DNA of 64,000 nucleotides from Achaetomium macrosporum (Eukaryota; Ascomycota; Sordariomycetes; Sordariales; Chaetomiaceae). The notes below the pieces were generated by a model. The model worked only from the letters and a program-made list of their open reading frames with translations, did no database searches and had not been told where the DNA came from. Shown here piece after piece: positions 41,401 to 52,403 of this stretch. Location of the stretch: assembly GCA_033296875.1 (NCBI GenBank), contig MU860127.1, forward strand, positions 1-64,000, read 5' to 3'. Positions within the stretch are counted from its first letter, which is position 1. Each line of letters begins with the position of its first letter. Made by a program: the position numbers and the translations under genes.

Positions 41401-41825
41401 GACTCCCTAGATGACACCGAATCGCGGGCATTTTCAGCGATTGTCTGGCACGCCACGTCGCCCTGCCGTATGAGCGATTGCCTTCTGCCACCCGACTTCG
41501 GAGACGTGACCGAAACCCCAGTAAGCGGGCGTGGGACATTAGTCGACCCGGTCGGGTGTGACGTGAGTGGACTGACTGGGGTTGTTACATCGGCGGGTTG
41601 GCGGAAGGAGGCGTATGGGAAATCCTCCACGGGCGAGGTGACTGGGTAATAATTGGGAGCGGCGCTTGTGCTGGGACGGGGAGGGACTGGCCGGGCTCGA
41701 AAGCCGTCGTAGTCGGCGGGGAAGCTGTGTTGAATCGGGCTCGACCACGGTGCTTCAGGCTCGGGTGGTTGGCCAAAGGCCAAACCAACGGCGGCGGCGG
41801 CGGCGGCAGCGCCGGTAGCCACGAG
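38430..41825 (-). CDS. Large Ser/Pro-rich disordered protein with conserved acidic DWDDDFEFEG block
   Basis: A minus-strand open frame of at least 1131 codons. Residues 1-800 are low complexity, with repeated Ser/Arg motifs, a polyalanine start (GCC/GCG repeat at 41790-41810) and a short run of Asp. The C-terminal third looks conserved: WGLGTKNASEDWDDDFEFEG, then VPASIQATQPSVRAHSGQIRELSLLVNDL with coiled-coil character, and a final helix TNSLQELVKRAGQLRDMLSD. The start is open: the exon begins after an acceptor-like CCGCAG (41826-41831, minus) with a GCTAAC branch site just before it, and no ATG follows until deep in the protein. An acidic Trp-Asp block plus helices is reminiscent of the septation regulator Byr4/Bfa1, but I cannot confirm it, so no function is assigned. 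Confidence 0.75.
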   Translation of the reverse strand, partial: LVATGAAAAAAAVGLAFGQPPEPEAPWSSPIQHSFPADYDGFRARPVPPRPSTSAAPNYYPVTSPVEDFPYASFRQPADVTTPVSPLTSHPTGSTNVPRPLTGVSVTSPKSGGRRQSLIRQGDVACQTIAENARDSVSSRESWIRRLSLRPLSQHGSRRSSTGPDSSSVAFSHGSGVPMLGQPPASHSSPNKLVKRATSGQNGPVGGHARRGSKSQVLTLRRPATSHQRSATLQQFQQQRAALAEPLSPDVMYRLDNYAFSPTTPISPTFAVSTEPSRPSKKWASFFHLRRTTSSGREISGLPPGSSPYHGLFPRRRVSLSPGRNPQAYLTKPSDVATVMADDVGATQDLFAPEGKPESSYLAIDPSNSADSAADRRTKRSMSMHFSSASQWIARTGSVRRPRRSTIDAKSGSGRYTPDPMAVPHDQTPPPVNPGREGIHAPHDAEQQPRQQPEFELKPADLPRSRKRNSSSPLPPLNRLSSFNTDVTRIGLATSSSAATSGSVHRPINYSQASSATTHSRGPSGERSVTLAGSDTEARDAFYGDDGDADFGSDAMYDSFRTGASSSRVRSVETPLESMFDDSPPSTASNGRAKRLSIQEMLGRSWDGETKITEEDEGVPTPMRSTHPAETHGLGSHDRKQDGFEFDTAQKMSLADSDFGRLSFDDDDDDDWARDDENTLSNHLSPPSSTNSRRVSPTLRQALRNTCGNGYSGSQRQSLGDRPRSNIFDWSEPSVHDKYDTDMPRPKTVHGKQELDLRGGRSVSRKPPGAAHVRSQSVPVVPDPSDGSKLPPKFGTWGLGTKNASEDWDDDFEFEGDEAVVYSPGGKDSATSFSMVVPASIQATQPSVRAHSGQIRELSLLVNDLKRLCRHGKDLDILDGPMAAKWAEAESIIALASPDEDEPEDMGSNKPSVDFDRSKIEDLFLEEGFDGPLLDHADDPFGIPEPEMSKTAVVRERHSPRRRSVFSPEDDIFGNWPLMEGGATPARTHAPSRCSSPSRHSAVISMVIEAMKQEQKSASHRVKSTPAKSPVAKLFFDTNSLQELVKRAGQLRDMLSDAVRKAELLTQSPAGTPRRERHPRHQNPDGSPAFTRVFADPGSSPPRRLPNSRSSTSILSRASVESPRMQMMTVS

Positions 41826-44800
41826 CTGCGGACAGAGACGTTAGCATCCCTCAAGCACGGACTGTTCAACTTGCCGATACGAAGGGACATAGTGCGGGAA
41901 GGACTAGGCTATCGCGAGGAACTGTTGGTCGGCGCATTCCCATCAAACGCAATTCGTTTGTTGCATTCTCGCTCTGCATCCATGCCCAAAGCCCAACACA
42001 CGAACGGGTTTCTCGACAACTTACGCTCGGCACGGCCTGCATCCTGGCTGTGGATGGTTATGTCGACGGCAACAAGCAGCCGTGAGAGGGAAGAGGAGCG
42101 AGAAGGGATTTGGTAGTCGTGAGGGTCGTGGTTTGCATCGTCAGGTCATTACGAAAGAAGGGGCTCTCGAGGAGGAGGGAGGCGGAATGCCAGTGATGAG
42201 CTGGCGAATGTGGAATGAATGTGGAATGCGAGAATGCGGATGCTGCAGGCGCGTTCTTGCAGCCGACGCCCGGAACGCCCGACTGCAGAACGGCCGACCA
42301 GGCCACGCGACCTGGGAAAGCACCGGCTCGCCGAATGCCGCTGCCGCTGCCAATGCGAGGAGGAGACGCAGTAGGCCGTGTCGACGGGCGTCCGACGCGG
42401 TCGAGAGCAGGGCCGATGCCGTGTGCTGGCGTGGGTCGCAGCTACACAGCTACACAGCTAGGGAGAAGGCGGCCAGGGCAGTGGGGTGCGGGCGGCGGTC
42501 CACGGCAACGGCCGTTGCTGTTGTTGCTTTCCGGGGTCTGGCTACTGGCGAGGCGGGCCGCAATTGGTGAAGATTGGCGGCGTCGAGATGGGACGAACTG
42601 ATCCGGGGCAAGAGCACCGGAACGCTCGTTTGCCAGAAAAACAAACCTGGTGGTTTTGGAGGTCAAGACGCGACACGGGAAGGCGCAGCTCGATGGACCA
42701 TCAGCAAACCCAACAACCCGGCCCGCTGAGTGAAAAGAGCGAGGTCTCGGACTGGCAACGTTCCCAGAGCAGAGAACCGAGAAAAGACAACGACGCGAAA
42801 GCCAAACAAAAAGAAAGGAAAAAGGATCGGGGACCTGTGTCTACACTACAAACAGGCACAGCAACCAGCAATCCACCTCTGCAATGCGGGAAAGGGCGGC
42901 AGCACCCTGGAAACCATAACAATTCGTCCAAGGCTGGCGGCCAGGCTGCTGGGATGCTGGTGGAGATCTTAAGGGCTGCACCTGCACGGGCTTCCCGGGA
43001 TCTTGTGGGCTTTGCGCTTGGATTGGCTTTCGGCTATCGATTCAGTGTGAGATTTGCTTGGCGCTAACAAAGGGCACTTGAAGCGATCGGCCCTGCTGTG
43101 TCCTGTGTCAGACCTTCCAACTCAGCTGCTTGGGATGTGCCCGCATCCTCCCAATCTCGACAAACTGTGCCGTAAGCCAAGGTCTGTGGTGTAAGGTACG
43201 TATGCACACGGCATACGCAGAAATTAGCCCGCACAAAATCCTGAATCAGGACCGCCAGTCATCCAGCGCCGCTGAACCAACATGCAACCGCAAGAGCGCC
43301 TCCCTTTTACACAGCAGATAGGTACATGTACATGTACACAACCTCCGCCCGATGAGGCACACAAAGATCATACTGGACGACACCTCATGGCGTTGCTCGT
43401 GATCAACTTTTGTCTGATCCAACCCGCCTGACTTGTGGTAGCCAGGATAAGGCAGCCAGAAAATCATCTCCTTTTCCTACAGTACGCGCGGAGGTTACAG
43501 TATCCTACCGTCTTCAAGTTGGAAACAGCGAGCATAAAATCGAACCGCAACGGGCTGCAGGGATGCTGTTGGAGCTGGGGAGCTGGGCCAACAGGGCTCG
43601 CCAGGGCAGAGCAGCAATTAAACGATCCACCCGCTGCCGCTCCATGGATCCTTCCAAGGCCGAAACAATGCAATGCAGCAATGCCAATGGACAGCAGCAA
43701 ATGCAAGGTAGCATGCTCAGGAACGCGATCTCCCCACGCCAATCATGGTTCCAAAAACAGCATCAGGGCCGGCCGTGGTAACCCCCGTTTGCGTGCTGTT
43801 TTCGGGTTATACCGGTACGGACGGAGTATACATACTAGTAGTGCAGACATTTCCAGGATGGTTTGTGAACAAGCGCTATATGATGTTGAAATATATCTTG
43901 TGTAGCCCGTTTCTCAAGTCTTCCTTTACGGAGGAACGGCGTCTTCAATCACAGCACCATATCTCGAGCTGCCAGCTGCTCCTTGCTTACCCCTGAGTTC
44001 CACTCCGGCAACACTCAACAACATGCCGCACAAAAGGTCACGAGTTTTGTCCGTTCCGAGGGAGCCTCACGACTGTTCACAGCAATCATAAGTCTCTGAA
44101 GAGAAATCGACGGCGCCAACGAGGATATCCTTGTCATGCGAAGTACGCATACTAGTAAGTTTGTCATGGACTCGACGGCGTCGCCATGGAACGTGCCAAG
44201 CGTTTGGATGTCTCCCTTTCTCCTTACCACTGCGCCGAGTTCAGCGGAGGGAGTTTAGGCGGGGAGAATGTCGTCGACAAAGGATGTCATTCCTGCGGTG
44301 ATATGGCCAGTACGAGATCCTGGCCATCACCGGCCCGCGATCCCATCGCCTGCTTCTCTAACACATCTACATTGAGTTCACCCTGAAAAGGGATGGGATT
44401 AAGAGGGATGTTCTGTCCTCAAGGAACTCGCCAATGGAGATGTGGTGAAGGAGACTCGGGTGTAAGTCCAATACCACAGCGGTTTGGTGTTGATTCACAC
44501 TGGTCATTGAGGGTTGGGTCTTCCAGAGGCCCAAAAGAAGTAAAGGATAGTCGTGAACTGGTGGTTTAGTTCACTGGCTTATGGCGGAAGAAGCGCCAGG
44601 TCGACCTGTGCTCCTTTCTGGGTTTGCTCGGGAGCAAGGCGAGGCCATTCTAGGAACGTGGGTGTAAACTGAAGGACTATGAGGTAGATGTAAGGGGGCA
44701 AAGGAAACGGAAACGGAAAACAATGAAAACGGAAATAGGAAGCGTGTTTGGGTCTACTGTAGCTTTCAAGCTGGATGTCCGGGCTGTACTAGGCTGTACC

Positions 44801-47374
44801 AGACATCATTCTCAAGCCAGGAGGGGGTTGGCTCCAGGCGTACGGAGTAGTACAGTGTCAAAACTGCAGTATCATGTATGCTGCCGCTGCGTTCTGCAAT
44901 AGGGGTTTCTTGCTGGGGCCCAAGCCGCATGATGCCGTGTCTGTGTGAGGTTGTCTATCGACCAATTAATAAATACCAGAGTCAGTTGCGAGTGAGAGAC
45001 TCAGTTGCTAACGCGAGGCTGAAGGGATGGGCGCACGAGAAAGCAAGCACGGTAGCTCTGAGTGTGCTGCGCGGTGCGACGGAAGGCCGCTTGTTTTGGT
45101 AAACCCGTGGCGTTCCATCCCTCTTCAGCACCTCTCCCATTTGGTGTTGAGCAACAACATCTTGCTTCAATAGCAAGCTGGTTGGTAAGACATCAATCGA
45201 GGCGAACTGACTTTTCCACATAGTGTAAAGGATTCCCGGTCGCGGGACATCAGCAGCAAGTTTTGCCGTCGTCTTATCCTGCCGTGTTCCCCTCTACAGC
45301 AGCCCTCATGAGCCTGTTTCATGGAGCAGCCCCCAACTGCTGCTTTGTGATACCTCGACCCTTCGACAGTGAACAGAGTGAAAGGCAATCATGACGGCAT
45401 AGATGAGCTCCAGGGCGGTTGTCTCGGAAAAGGCGAGACTGTACCCGTCTGTTTCTCCGATGATTCCTTTCCGTGTCTTCAGGCCGCTGCGGTCGGATCA
45501 ACGGATGAAGTCCGTTTCGCAGACATAGCGAACTGCGCCGTCTTGTGTCTTTGGCAGACCTCATGACGTTCCATGACGTGCTTTTCACGCGGTGCCAACA
45601 GTGGGCACATCTCGATTGCCCTAGTGTCACAAAAGCTGATCGAGTCGAGAGACAGTCCCCTTGGTGTGAGCGAACCTGGATGATGGCTAAGCTTGTGAAT
45701 TTGGCCCCGGCTCCCGGCAGCATGGGTGTTTGGGTCAGCACAACTCGATCCGGCATGCTGCCAGGTCTTGTCAAGGGTCCAGAGACACGTTGCCCGGCGA
45801 CCGCCCCTGGTTCGATGTTTAGAGAATCCGTGTGCTTGTAGCAGATCTTCTTTACACCCGCCGCTACAGGCCAGCGGCTCTCGTTCAAGAATAGGCTCGG
45901 TGGTACTTGAAACAGAGAAGGGGAGAGGTCTTGGCGAACCCTGAGCTTAACCAGTTGCTGTGAATTCCGAGAGAAATGAAAAGCCCGAACCATATTAGGG
46001 ACAGTTCGAGAAAAGCATCAGCACCCATCCACTCACCGTGGCTTTCAAACAGTTGTTGAAAATCCCTCCTCAGATATGTGCCAAGCCGCGTGGGCAATCT
46101 CTCGATGCAGTCATCAAGCACGGCTGGGGCTGAAGAATGTTCCGAGGCAGATCCGACGACGGAGGATCGAAACTGCAGCCCGCCTCGCTCACGCATGCAA
46201 AAGCTTTCTAAGCTGGACCGGCCATTAACGTTACCGCCCCCTTGCCATTGCCGCAAGGTGTGTCCGATGTCCGGTTGGAGAGGGAACGCTTGTTACCACA
46301 GGCTGTGATATTTAGAGCCCCGAGCGGTTGGAATAGGGACGGAACTTTTCAGTAAACCAAGGATTCTGACGCGTAAACTTACACAAGACCGAAGTTGCAT
46401 AAGTATTTACAGAGCATTACTTGATTAAGCTGACCATAACCTTGCAATTGCGAGTCTGGCAGTAAACTTACCGTATTTTACTTAGTTTCAACATCGCATA
46501 AAGGCGAAGGTGTTAGATTTGAGCTGCGCCCAGATGGCGCCATCAGCAACTCCCTGCCTGGGAGTCCCCGGGTCGCCTTAGGACGCGGAGAGGCCCGCTG
46601 CCAGTTTTCGGGAAGACTGCGAATGTATGTGGGTTTGAGTTTGTTAGGTACCTTAGCTAGGTACAGGAGTGCTCGCATACTTTCGAGGCTGCGAACCCGG
46701 AAGATTTGCCGCTGTTGAGCCGGAAAATCACTGCAGTCAGCGATGGCCGTCGCAGATTGCAAGGGGACCTCAGACCTTAACCAATCAGACAAAGAACCGG
46801 CAGATCGCGTCCGACCCCTTCGAAACCAATGTCTACCGGTGCACATGTAATCATGTAGCTAGGTGCTGTGTGAGCTGAGCGACATTACCTTACGGTAAGT
46901 TCGTTATTGGTTTGCGGGACACTGCAGGATCAACAGGACAAGATGTCGGATAATTGCGCTGATGGTGCGATGTGGTCCGTGCAGACCTCATCGGAGAATC
47001 TTTCCAGGCAAGAATGCCAAGAGCTGGGACACATTCTGTAGGCAGTAACGAGGTACAGGACATAGTGTCAGGTACCGGACGGTACTGTAAATTGGGCCTC
47101 CTCCTCTATCCGTATAACTTGCTATCGTTATTGCATTGCGAGATGGGGCCCACCTCCCACATGTAGTTTCCCAGTGCCAATATCACGGACCGGGAACAGG
47201 AGCGATCACGATTCACGGCCCTTGCCAGAACAAAGCCAAAATCTCAACTAGGCAGTTCTGGATGACCAAGTGGTGACAGGAATTGATTGCTTGTTAGATT
47301 TACCGGCCCTGGAAACCGAGAACACCTTGTTTGCACCCGATATCAGCTTGCATTCTCCCCCTCCAGAGCCCGCC
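41826..47374. other. Gene-poor divergent intergenic region
   Basis: About 5.5 kb. The first few hundred bases must contain the missing 5' exon and promoter of the large minus-strand gene; a candidate ATG on the minus strand at 41890 has no phase-correct donor. Positions 43322-43337 are a perfect 16-bp palindrome of TACATG units. The longest open frame (45993-45319, minus, 224 codons) and another at 42486-43067 (plus, 193 codons) show Arg/Ser-rich translations without domains. The gcn20 promoter lies at the right end. No transposon gene was recognised. Confidence 0.5.
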
Positions 47375-49734
47375 ATGGACGCCGAGATCCGAGCTGTGCT
47401 CCCGAACATTGATCCCGTGATCTCCGAGTACTCGGCCGGGTATCTAACGCATGCCTCCACCGCCTGGTCCAATGATGAGGACGCTGCAGGGCCGTCCCCG
47501 CTGGACGAGGCCGCTTCCACTATCACCGAGCTCCTGCTCTCTGCATCCGGGAGCCAAGGCGCTGCCACCCAGGACAAGATCCGGAGCTTGGTGGAGAAAT
47601 GGGTTGACAGGTATGCGGCAGCCAGCAACAGCCAGGAGAAGAGGGGCCCCGCGGTCAAGAGGCTCGACCAGACCATCCAAGTGAGCGCTCAGCGGAACGT
47701 ATCCTCGACCCTGGCTGTTGCCACCGGGTCTGTCGACCTTGAGTCTGCCAATGCGCGGAAGGTGGAATCCAAGGTCGACAAGAAAAAGCTCGAGAAGGCC
47801 GAGCGCAAGATTGCGGCCAAGCAGAACAAGAAGACCTTCAAGACGGTCGAATATGAGGCTTCGCGCCTGCTCAGCCAGACGGAGTCTGCCCAGTCGTACG
47901 AAGAGTTCTACATGGCCGTCAACCCTCTGCAGATGGGCCATGGCGGGAAGTCTAAGGACATCAAGATCGACAACATCGACGTGTCTATCGGAGGCAACAG
48001 AATCCTGACCGACACGACACTGACTCTTTCCTACGGCCACCGTTACGGTCTTGTTGGTCACAACGGGGTTGGTAAATCTACTCTCCTGAGGGCACTCTCG
48101 AGGAGAGAGGTGCCGATTCCAACCCACATTTCCATCTTGCACGTCGAGCAAGAGGTACGTCACGCCGTCTCTTTACCACCTCCTTGAGCTCTGGCTAACG
48201 AGCCAACAGATCACCGGAGACGACACCCCGGCACTCCAGGCTGTCCTCGATGCCGATGTCTGGCGCAAGGTGCTGCTTAAGGAGCAAACTGTAAGCCGCA
48301 TCACAAAAATTCCCATACACCCCAACTTAATCTAACAAGTGAGCGCAGGAAATCACTCAGAAGCTGGCAGAAATCGAGAGTCAGCGAGCGTCGATGGCGG
48401 ACACATCGGTTGACGCCGCAAAGCTCGACAAGGAGCGCGAGGCCCTGGACCAGCGTCTCGGTGACGTCCAAGCGAAGCTCGCAGAGATGGAATCCGACAA
48501 GGCAGAATCCAGAGCTGCCAGCATTTTGGCCGGTTTGGGATTCTCGCCCGAGCGGCAACAGTTTGCCACCAAAACCTTCTCCGGCGGTTGGAGGATGCGT
48601 CTTGCGCTTGCTCGGGCACTCTTCTGCGAACCGGATCTGCTGCTTCTCGACGAGCCTTCCAACATGTTGGACGTTCCGTCTATAACCTTCCTCTCCAACT
48701 ATCTGCAAGGCTACCCCAGCACCGTTCTCGTTGTGTCCCACGACAGAGCCTTCCTCAACGAAGTCGCCACCGACATCATCCACCAGCACTCCCAGCGGCT
48801 CGATTACTATCGCGGTGCCAACTTCGACTCTTTCTATGCGACAAAGGAGGAGCGGAAGAAGACGGCCAAGAGGGAATACGAAAACCAGATGGCGCAGCGG
48901 GCCCACCTGCAAGCATTTATCGACAAGTTCCGGTATAACGCCGCCAAGTCGTCGGAGGCGCAATCTCGCATCAAGAAGCTGGAACGTATGCCGGTGCTCG
49001 AGCCTCCCGAGACAGAGTACAGCGTCAAGTTCAAGTTTCCAGATGTCGAGAAGCTGTCGCCCCCAATCGTCCAGATGTCCGACGTCACCTTCGGCTACAC
49101 AAAGGACAAAATCCTGCTCAAGAACGTCGATCTGGATGTCCAGCTTGACTCGCGAATCGGCATTGTTGGACCGAACGGAGCCGGCAAGACCACGGTACTC
49201 AAGCTTCTCATCGGCAAGCTGCAGCCGACAAGCGGCATTATCTCGCAACATCCCCGCCTGCGCATTGGCTACTTTGCGCAGCACCACGTCGATGCGCTCG
49301 ACCTCAACACAAGTGCTGTCAGCTTCATGGCCAAGACCTACCCCGGCAGAACCGACGAGGAGTACCGCCGGCAGTTGGGCGCCTTCGGCATCACGGGCAC
49401 GACGGGCCTGCAGAAGATGGCACTGCTGTCTGGTGGCCAGAAGTCTCGGGTAGCGTTTGCCTGCCTGGCGCTAACCAATCCCCACATCTTGGTCATGGAC
49501 GAGCCGTCTAACCACTTGGATATCGAGGCCATGGATGCCTTGGCCGAGGCGCTCAAGGAGTTCCAGGGTGGTGTGCTGATGGTGTCCCACGATGTCACAA
49601 TGCTGCAGACTGTCTGCACATCATTATGGGTTTGTGAGAATGGCACGGTGGAGAAGTTCCCTGGTGATGTGCAGGCATACAAGAAGAGGATTGCGGCCCA
49701 GGCCGATGCTGCGGGTGTTGTCAAGGCACATTAG
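47375..49734 (+). CDS. gcn20: Gcn20-type ABCF ATPase, general amino-acid control (3 exons)
   Basis: Exons 47375-48154, 48210-48290 and 48349-49734 encode 748 residues, matching yeast Gcn20 in length. The N-terminal ~190 residues are the Gcn1-binding type domain with a Lys/Glu-rich helix, followed by two ABC cassettes: Walker A GHNGVGKST (228-236), signature FSGGW (364-368) and Walker B LLLLDEPSN; then Walker A GPNGAGKTT (561-569), signature LLSGGQ (~646) and Walker B ILVMDEPSN. There are no membrane segments. Gcn20 binds Gcn1 on ribosomes and promotes activation of the eIF2alpha kinase Gcn2 by uncharged tRNA, upstream of CPC1 synthesis. Both introns are GT-AG, phase 0 (GTACGT and GTAAGC donors). 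The related ABCF Arb1 lacks this N-terminal form. Confidence 0.94.
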
Positions 49735-50545
49735 GGCCGTGAATGGGCGGAAGTAAATTTGCAAACACCCATACCTTACACTACTAGATAAACACTAAGA
49801 AGGCCATCTGCCATGTGCCACTGCCATGTGAGGTACTACACCCTGGTACGAGGAAGATCAGGTGTACCATGTCCAGACAGCAGGGAAAGTTGAAAATGTT
49901 GTTGTGGTGTTGAACGTCTCAGCACGTGTATGCAAACTCAGGAGTGTCATATCAATTTGCAGTTGATCGTGAGTTAAAAAGCAACCTCTCTTCCCCTCGG
50001 AGTCCCCAGTTTGACCGAGGACAAGCTCCAGGCTGAACCTTGGCTGAAGAAACTTGCCAGCTGACATAAAAGCTTTCAGGGGCACAGCTTTCGGCTTTAA
50101 ACATAGGTACCTGGTATGTACACAAATGTCAGACAGACATTGGCATCACCACTGCATGTTGAGTGCTGTCGAAGATGATCTGAAAGTAAAGCTGAGATTT
50201 CCCCCACATAGGTTGTGCGGTCCGTGCTTTTTTTACCAGAACAGCCTAGCGCAACGCGCTATCCCTTACCAACGAGGAATAGGCTAAACAAGCGAGAATG
50301 CAGGGACCACCAGGCAGCCAGACTTGCCCTTTTCTGCCGCGATTGGCGGTGCCTGATCTCCACTGGCAGCAGCAAGCGGTGAACGATCCTCGCTTTTCAT
50401 TTCTCGCCCCAAAAAACAACAATCTCCCTCTCCCGAACGACTTCTCCACCACGACTGCTTCTGCACAGCTCGCGCATCTCGACCTCGACCTCCTCTCCTG
50501 CAGCTCGTATCGCTTTGCAAACCAGCCTTTACACAAACCGCCAAA
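49735..50545. other. Intergenic region, beta-tubulin promoter and leader
   Basis: About 800 bp. The gcn20 3' UTR lies on the left. A pyrimidine-rich, C-rich stretch runs from about 50400 to 50540 just before the beta-tubulin ATG, typical of a strongly expressed fungal gene leader. No further gene is supported. Confidence 0.55.
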
Positions 50546-52403
50546 ATGCGTGAGATCGTAAGTCTCCCCGCCTCCCTTGTCGCGAGCCTGCGACGCGTCT
50601 GAAGCGACTTTTTTCTGGGGCCCCTGATTTACCCCACACGTCTGGACGACGTCGCTTCACGGCCCAGACCGAACCCAAAGGCGATCGTGACGCTACCATG
50701 ATGGAAAGAAGGTGATGCTGATACTTTTTCTGCGATACAGGTCCATCTTCAGACCGGCCAATGCGTAAGTTGCATCGATTCGACCTTGAGCAACCGATAA
50801 GGCGATGCCGGTGGACTGACAAGTAGCTCCTCAGGGTAACCAAATCGGTGCCGCTTTCTGGTATGCTCGCCCTCAAGATCCGGAAGCATCGTGTCAAAGC
50901 AACTAAGACTGACTTCCCCTACAGGCAGACTATTTCTGGCGAGCACGGCCTTGACAGCAATGGCGTGTATGTGATTGTTGCCGACCGTCACCGCGATTAA
51001 CTCCTCGCTCACCGGCCTGGTAGGTACAATGGCACCTCTGAGCTCCAGCTCGAGCGCATGAACGTCTACTTCAACGAGGTGGGTCGCAGCATACATCCCA
51101 TCAAGCAGTCCAGCAGGTGGATTTACTAACAGGCCTTTCTCTGCAGGCTTCCGGTAACAAGTATGTCCCTCGTGCCGTCCTCGTCGACTTGGAGCCCGGC
51201 ACGATGGATGCCGTCCGCGCTGGTCCCTTCGGCCAGCTCTTCCGTCCTGACAACTTCGTCTTCGGCCAATCCGGTGCCGGCAACAACTGGGCCAAGGGTC
51301 ACTACACTGAGGGTGCCGAGCTTGTCGACCAGGTCCTTGATGTCGTCCGTCGTGAGGCCGAGGGCTGCGACTGCCTCCAGGGCTTCCAGATCACCCACTC
51401 CCTGGGTGGTGGTACTGGTGCCGGTATGGGCACTCTCCTGATCTCCAAGATCCGCGAAGAGTTCCCCGACCGCATGATGGCAACTTTCTCCGTCGTGCCG
51501 TCCCCCAAGGTCTCCGACACCGTTGTTGAGCCCTACAACGCCACCCTCTCCGTCCACCAGCTTGTCGAGAACTCGGACGAGACCTTCTGTATTGACAACG
51601 AGGCTCTCTACGACATCTGCATGCGCACCCTGAAGCTGTCGAACCCCTCGTATGGCGACCTCAACTACCTCGTGTCTGCCGTCATGTCCGGCGTTACCGT
51701 TTCGCTGCGTTTCCCCGGCCAGCTCAACTCTGATCTCCGCAAGCTGGCTGTCAACATGGTTCCTTTCCCTCGTCTCCACTTCTTCATGGTCGGCTTCGCC
51801 CCCCTGACCAGCCGTGGCGCCCACTCGTTCCGCGCCGTCTCCGTTCCGGAGTTGACTCAGCAGATGTTCGACCCCAAGAACATGATGGCTGCTTCGGACT
51901 TCCGCAACGGTCGCTACCTGACCTGCTCTGCCATCTTGTAAGTCCCACACGATAGGATTCCTTGGTTCTTGCTTTAGTCGCGTTGTCTAACCCCCTCTCC
52001 TTTTCCCAGCCGTGGCAAGGTTTCGATGAAGGAGGTCGAGGACCAGATGCGCAACGTCCAGAACAAGAACTCATCCTACTTCGTCGAGTGGATTCCGAAC
52101 AACGTCCAGACTGCCCTGTGCTCGATTCCTCCCCGCGGTCTCAAGATGTCGTCGACCTTTGTCGGCAACTCGACGGCCATCCAGGAGCTGTTCAAGCGCA
52201 TTGGCGAGCAGTTCACTGCTATGTTCCGTCGCAAGGCTTTCTTGCACTGGTACACTGGCGAGGGTATGGACGAGATGGAGTTCACTGAGGCTGAGTCCAA
52301 CATGAACGATCTCGTCTCCGAGTACCAGCAATACCAGGATGCTGGTGTTGATGAAGAGGAGGAGGAGTACGAGGAGGAGGCTCCTGTTGAGCACGAGGAG
52401 TAA
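50546..52403 (+). CDS. tub2: Beta-tubulin (7 exons)
   Basis: Exons 50546-50557, 50741-50764, 50835-50860, 50925-50966, 51024-51078, 51147-51937 and 52010-52403 encode 447 residues, the normal fungal length. The protein starts MREIVHLQTGQC (MREI is the tubulin autoregulation tetrapeptide), contains the GTP-binding loop GGGTGAGMG (140-148), and ends in an acidic Glu-rich tail. It pairs with alpha-tubulin to form microtubules. Introns fall after codons 4, 12 and 53 and within codons 21, 35 and 317, the classical Pezizomycotina pattern, with the first five exons of 12-55 nt. Residues Phe167, Glu198 and Phe200 are the benzimidazole-sensitive forms. All introns are GT-AG. Confidence 0.98.

Noticed and set aside
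42486..43067. 193-codon plus-strand open frame with hydrophobic C-terminus
   Set aside because: Starts in low-complexity Arg/Cys sequence, lies in the promoter area of the large minus-strand gene and shows no family signal.
45319..45993. 224-codon minus-strand open frame in gene-poor DNA
   Set aside because: Arg/Ser-rich translation without domain, no clear splice partners and no homology I recognise.
48301..49287. 328-codon minus-strand open frame opposite gcn20
   Set aside because: Shadow of the ABC cassette coding sequence; composition follows codon bias of the sense strand.
51126..51950. 274-codon minus-strand open frame opposite beta-tubulin exon 6
   Set aside because: It is the mirror of a GC-rich, highly biased coding exon; the Val/Glu/Gly-rich translation has no domain.
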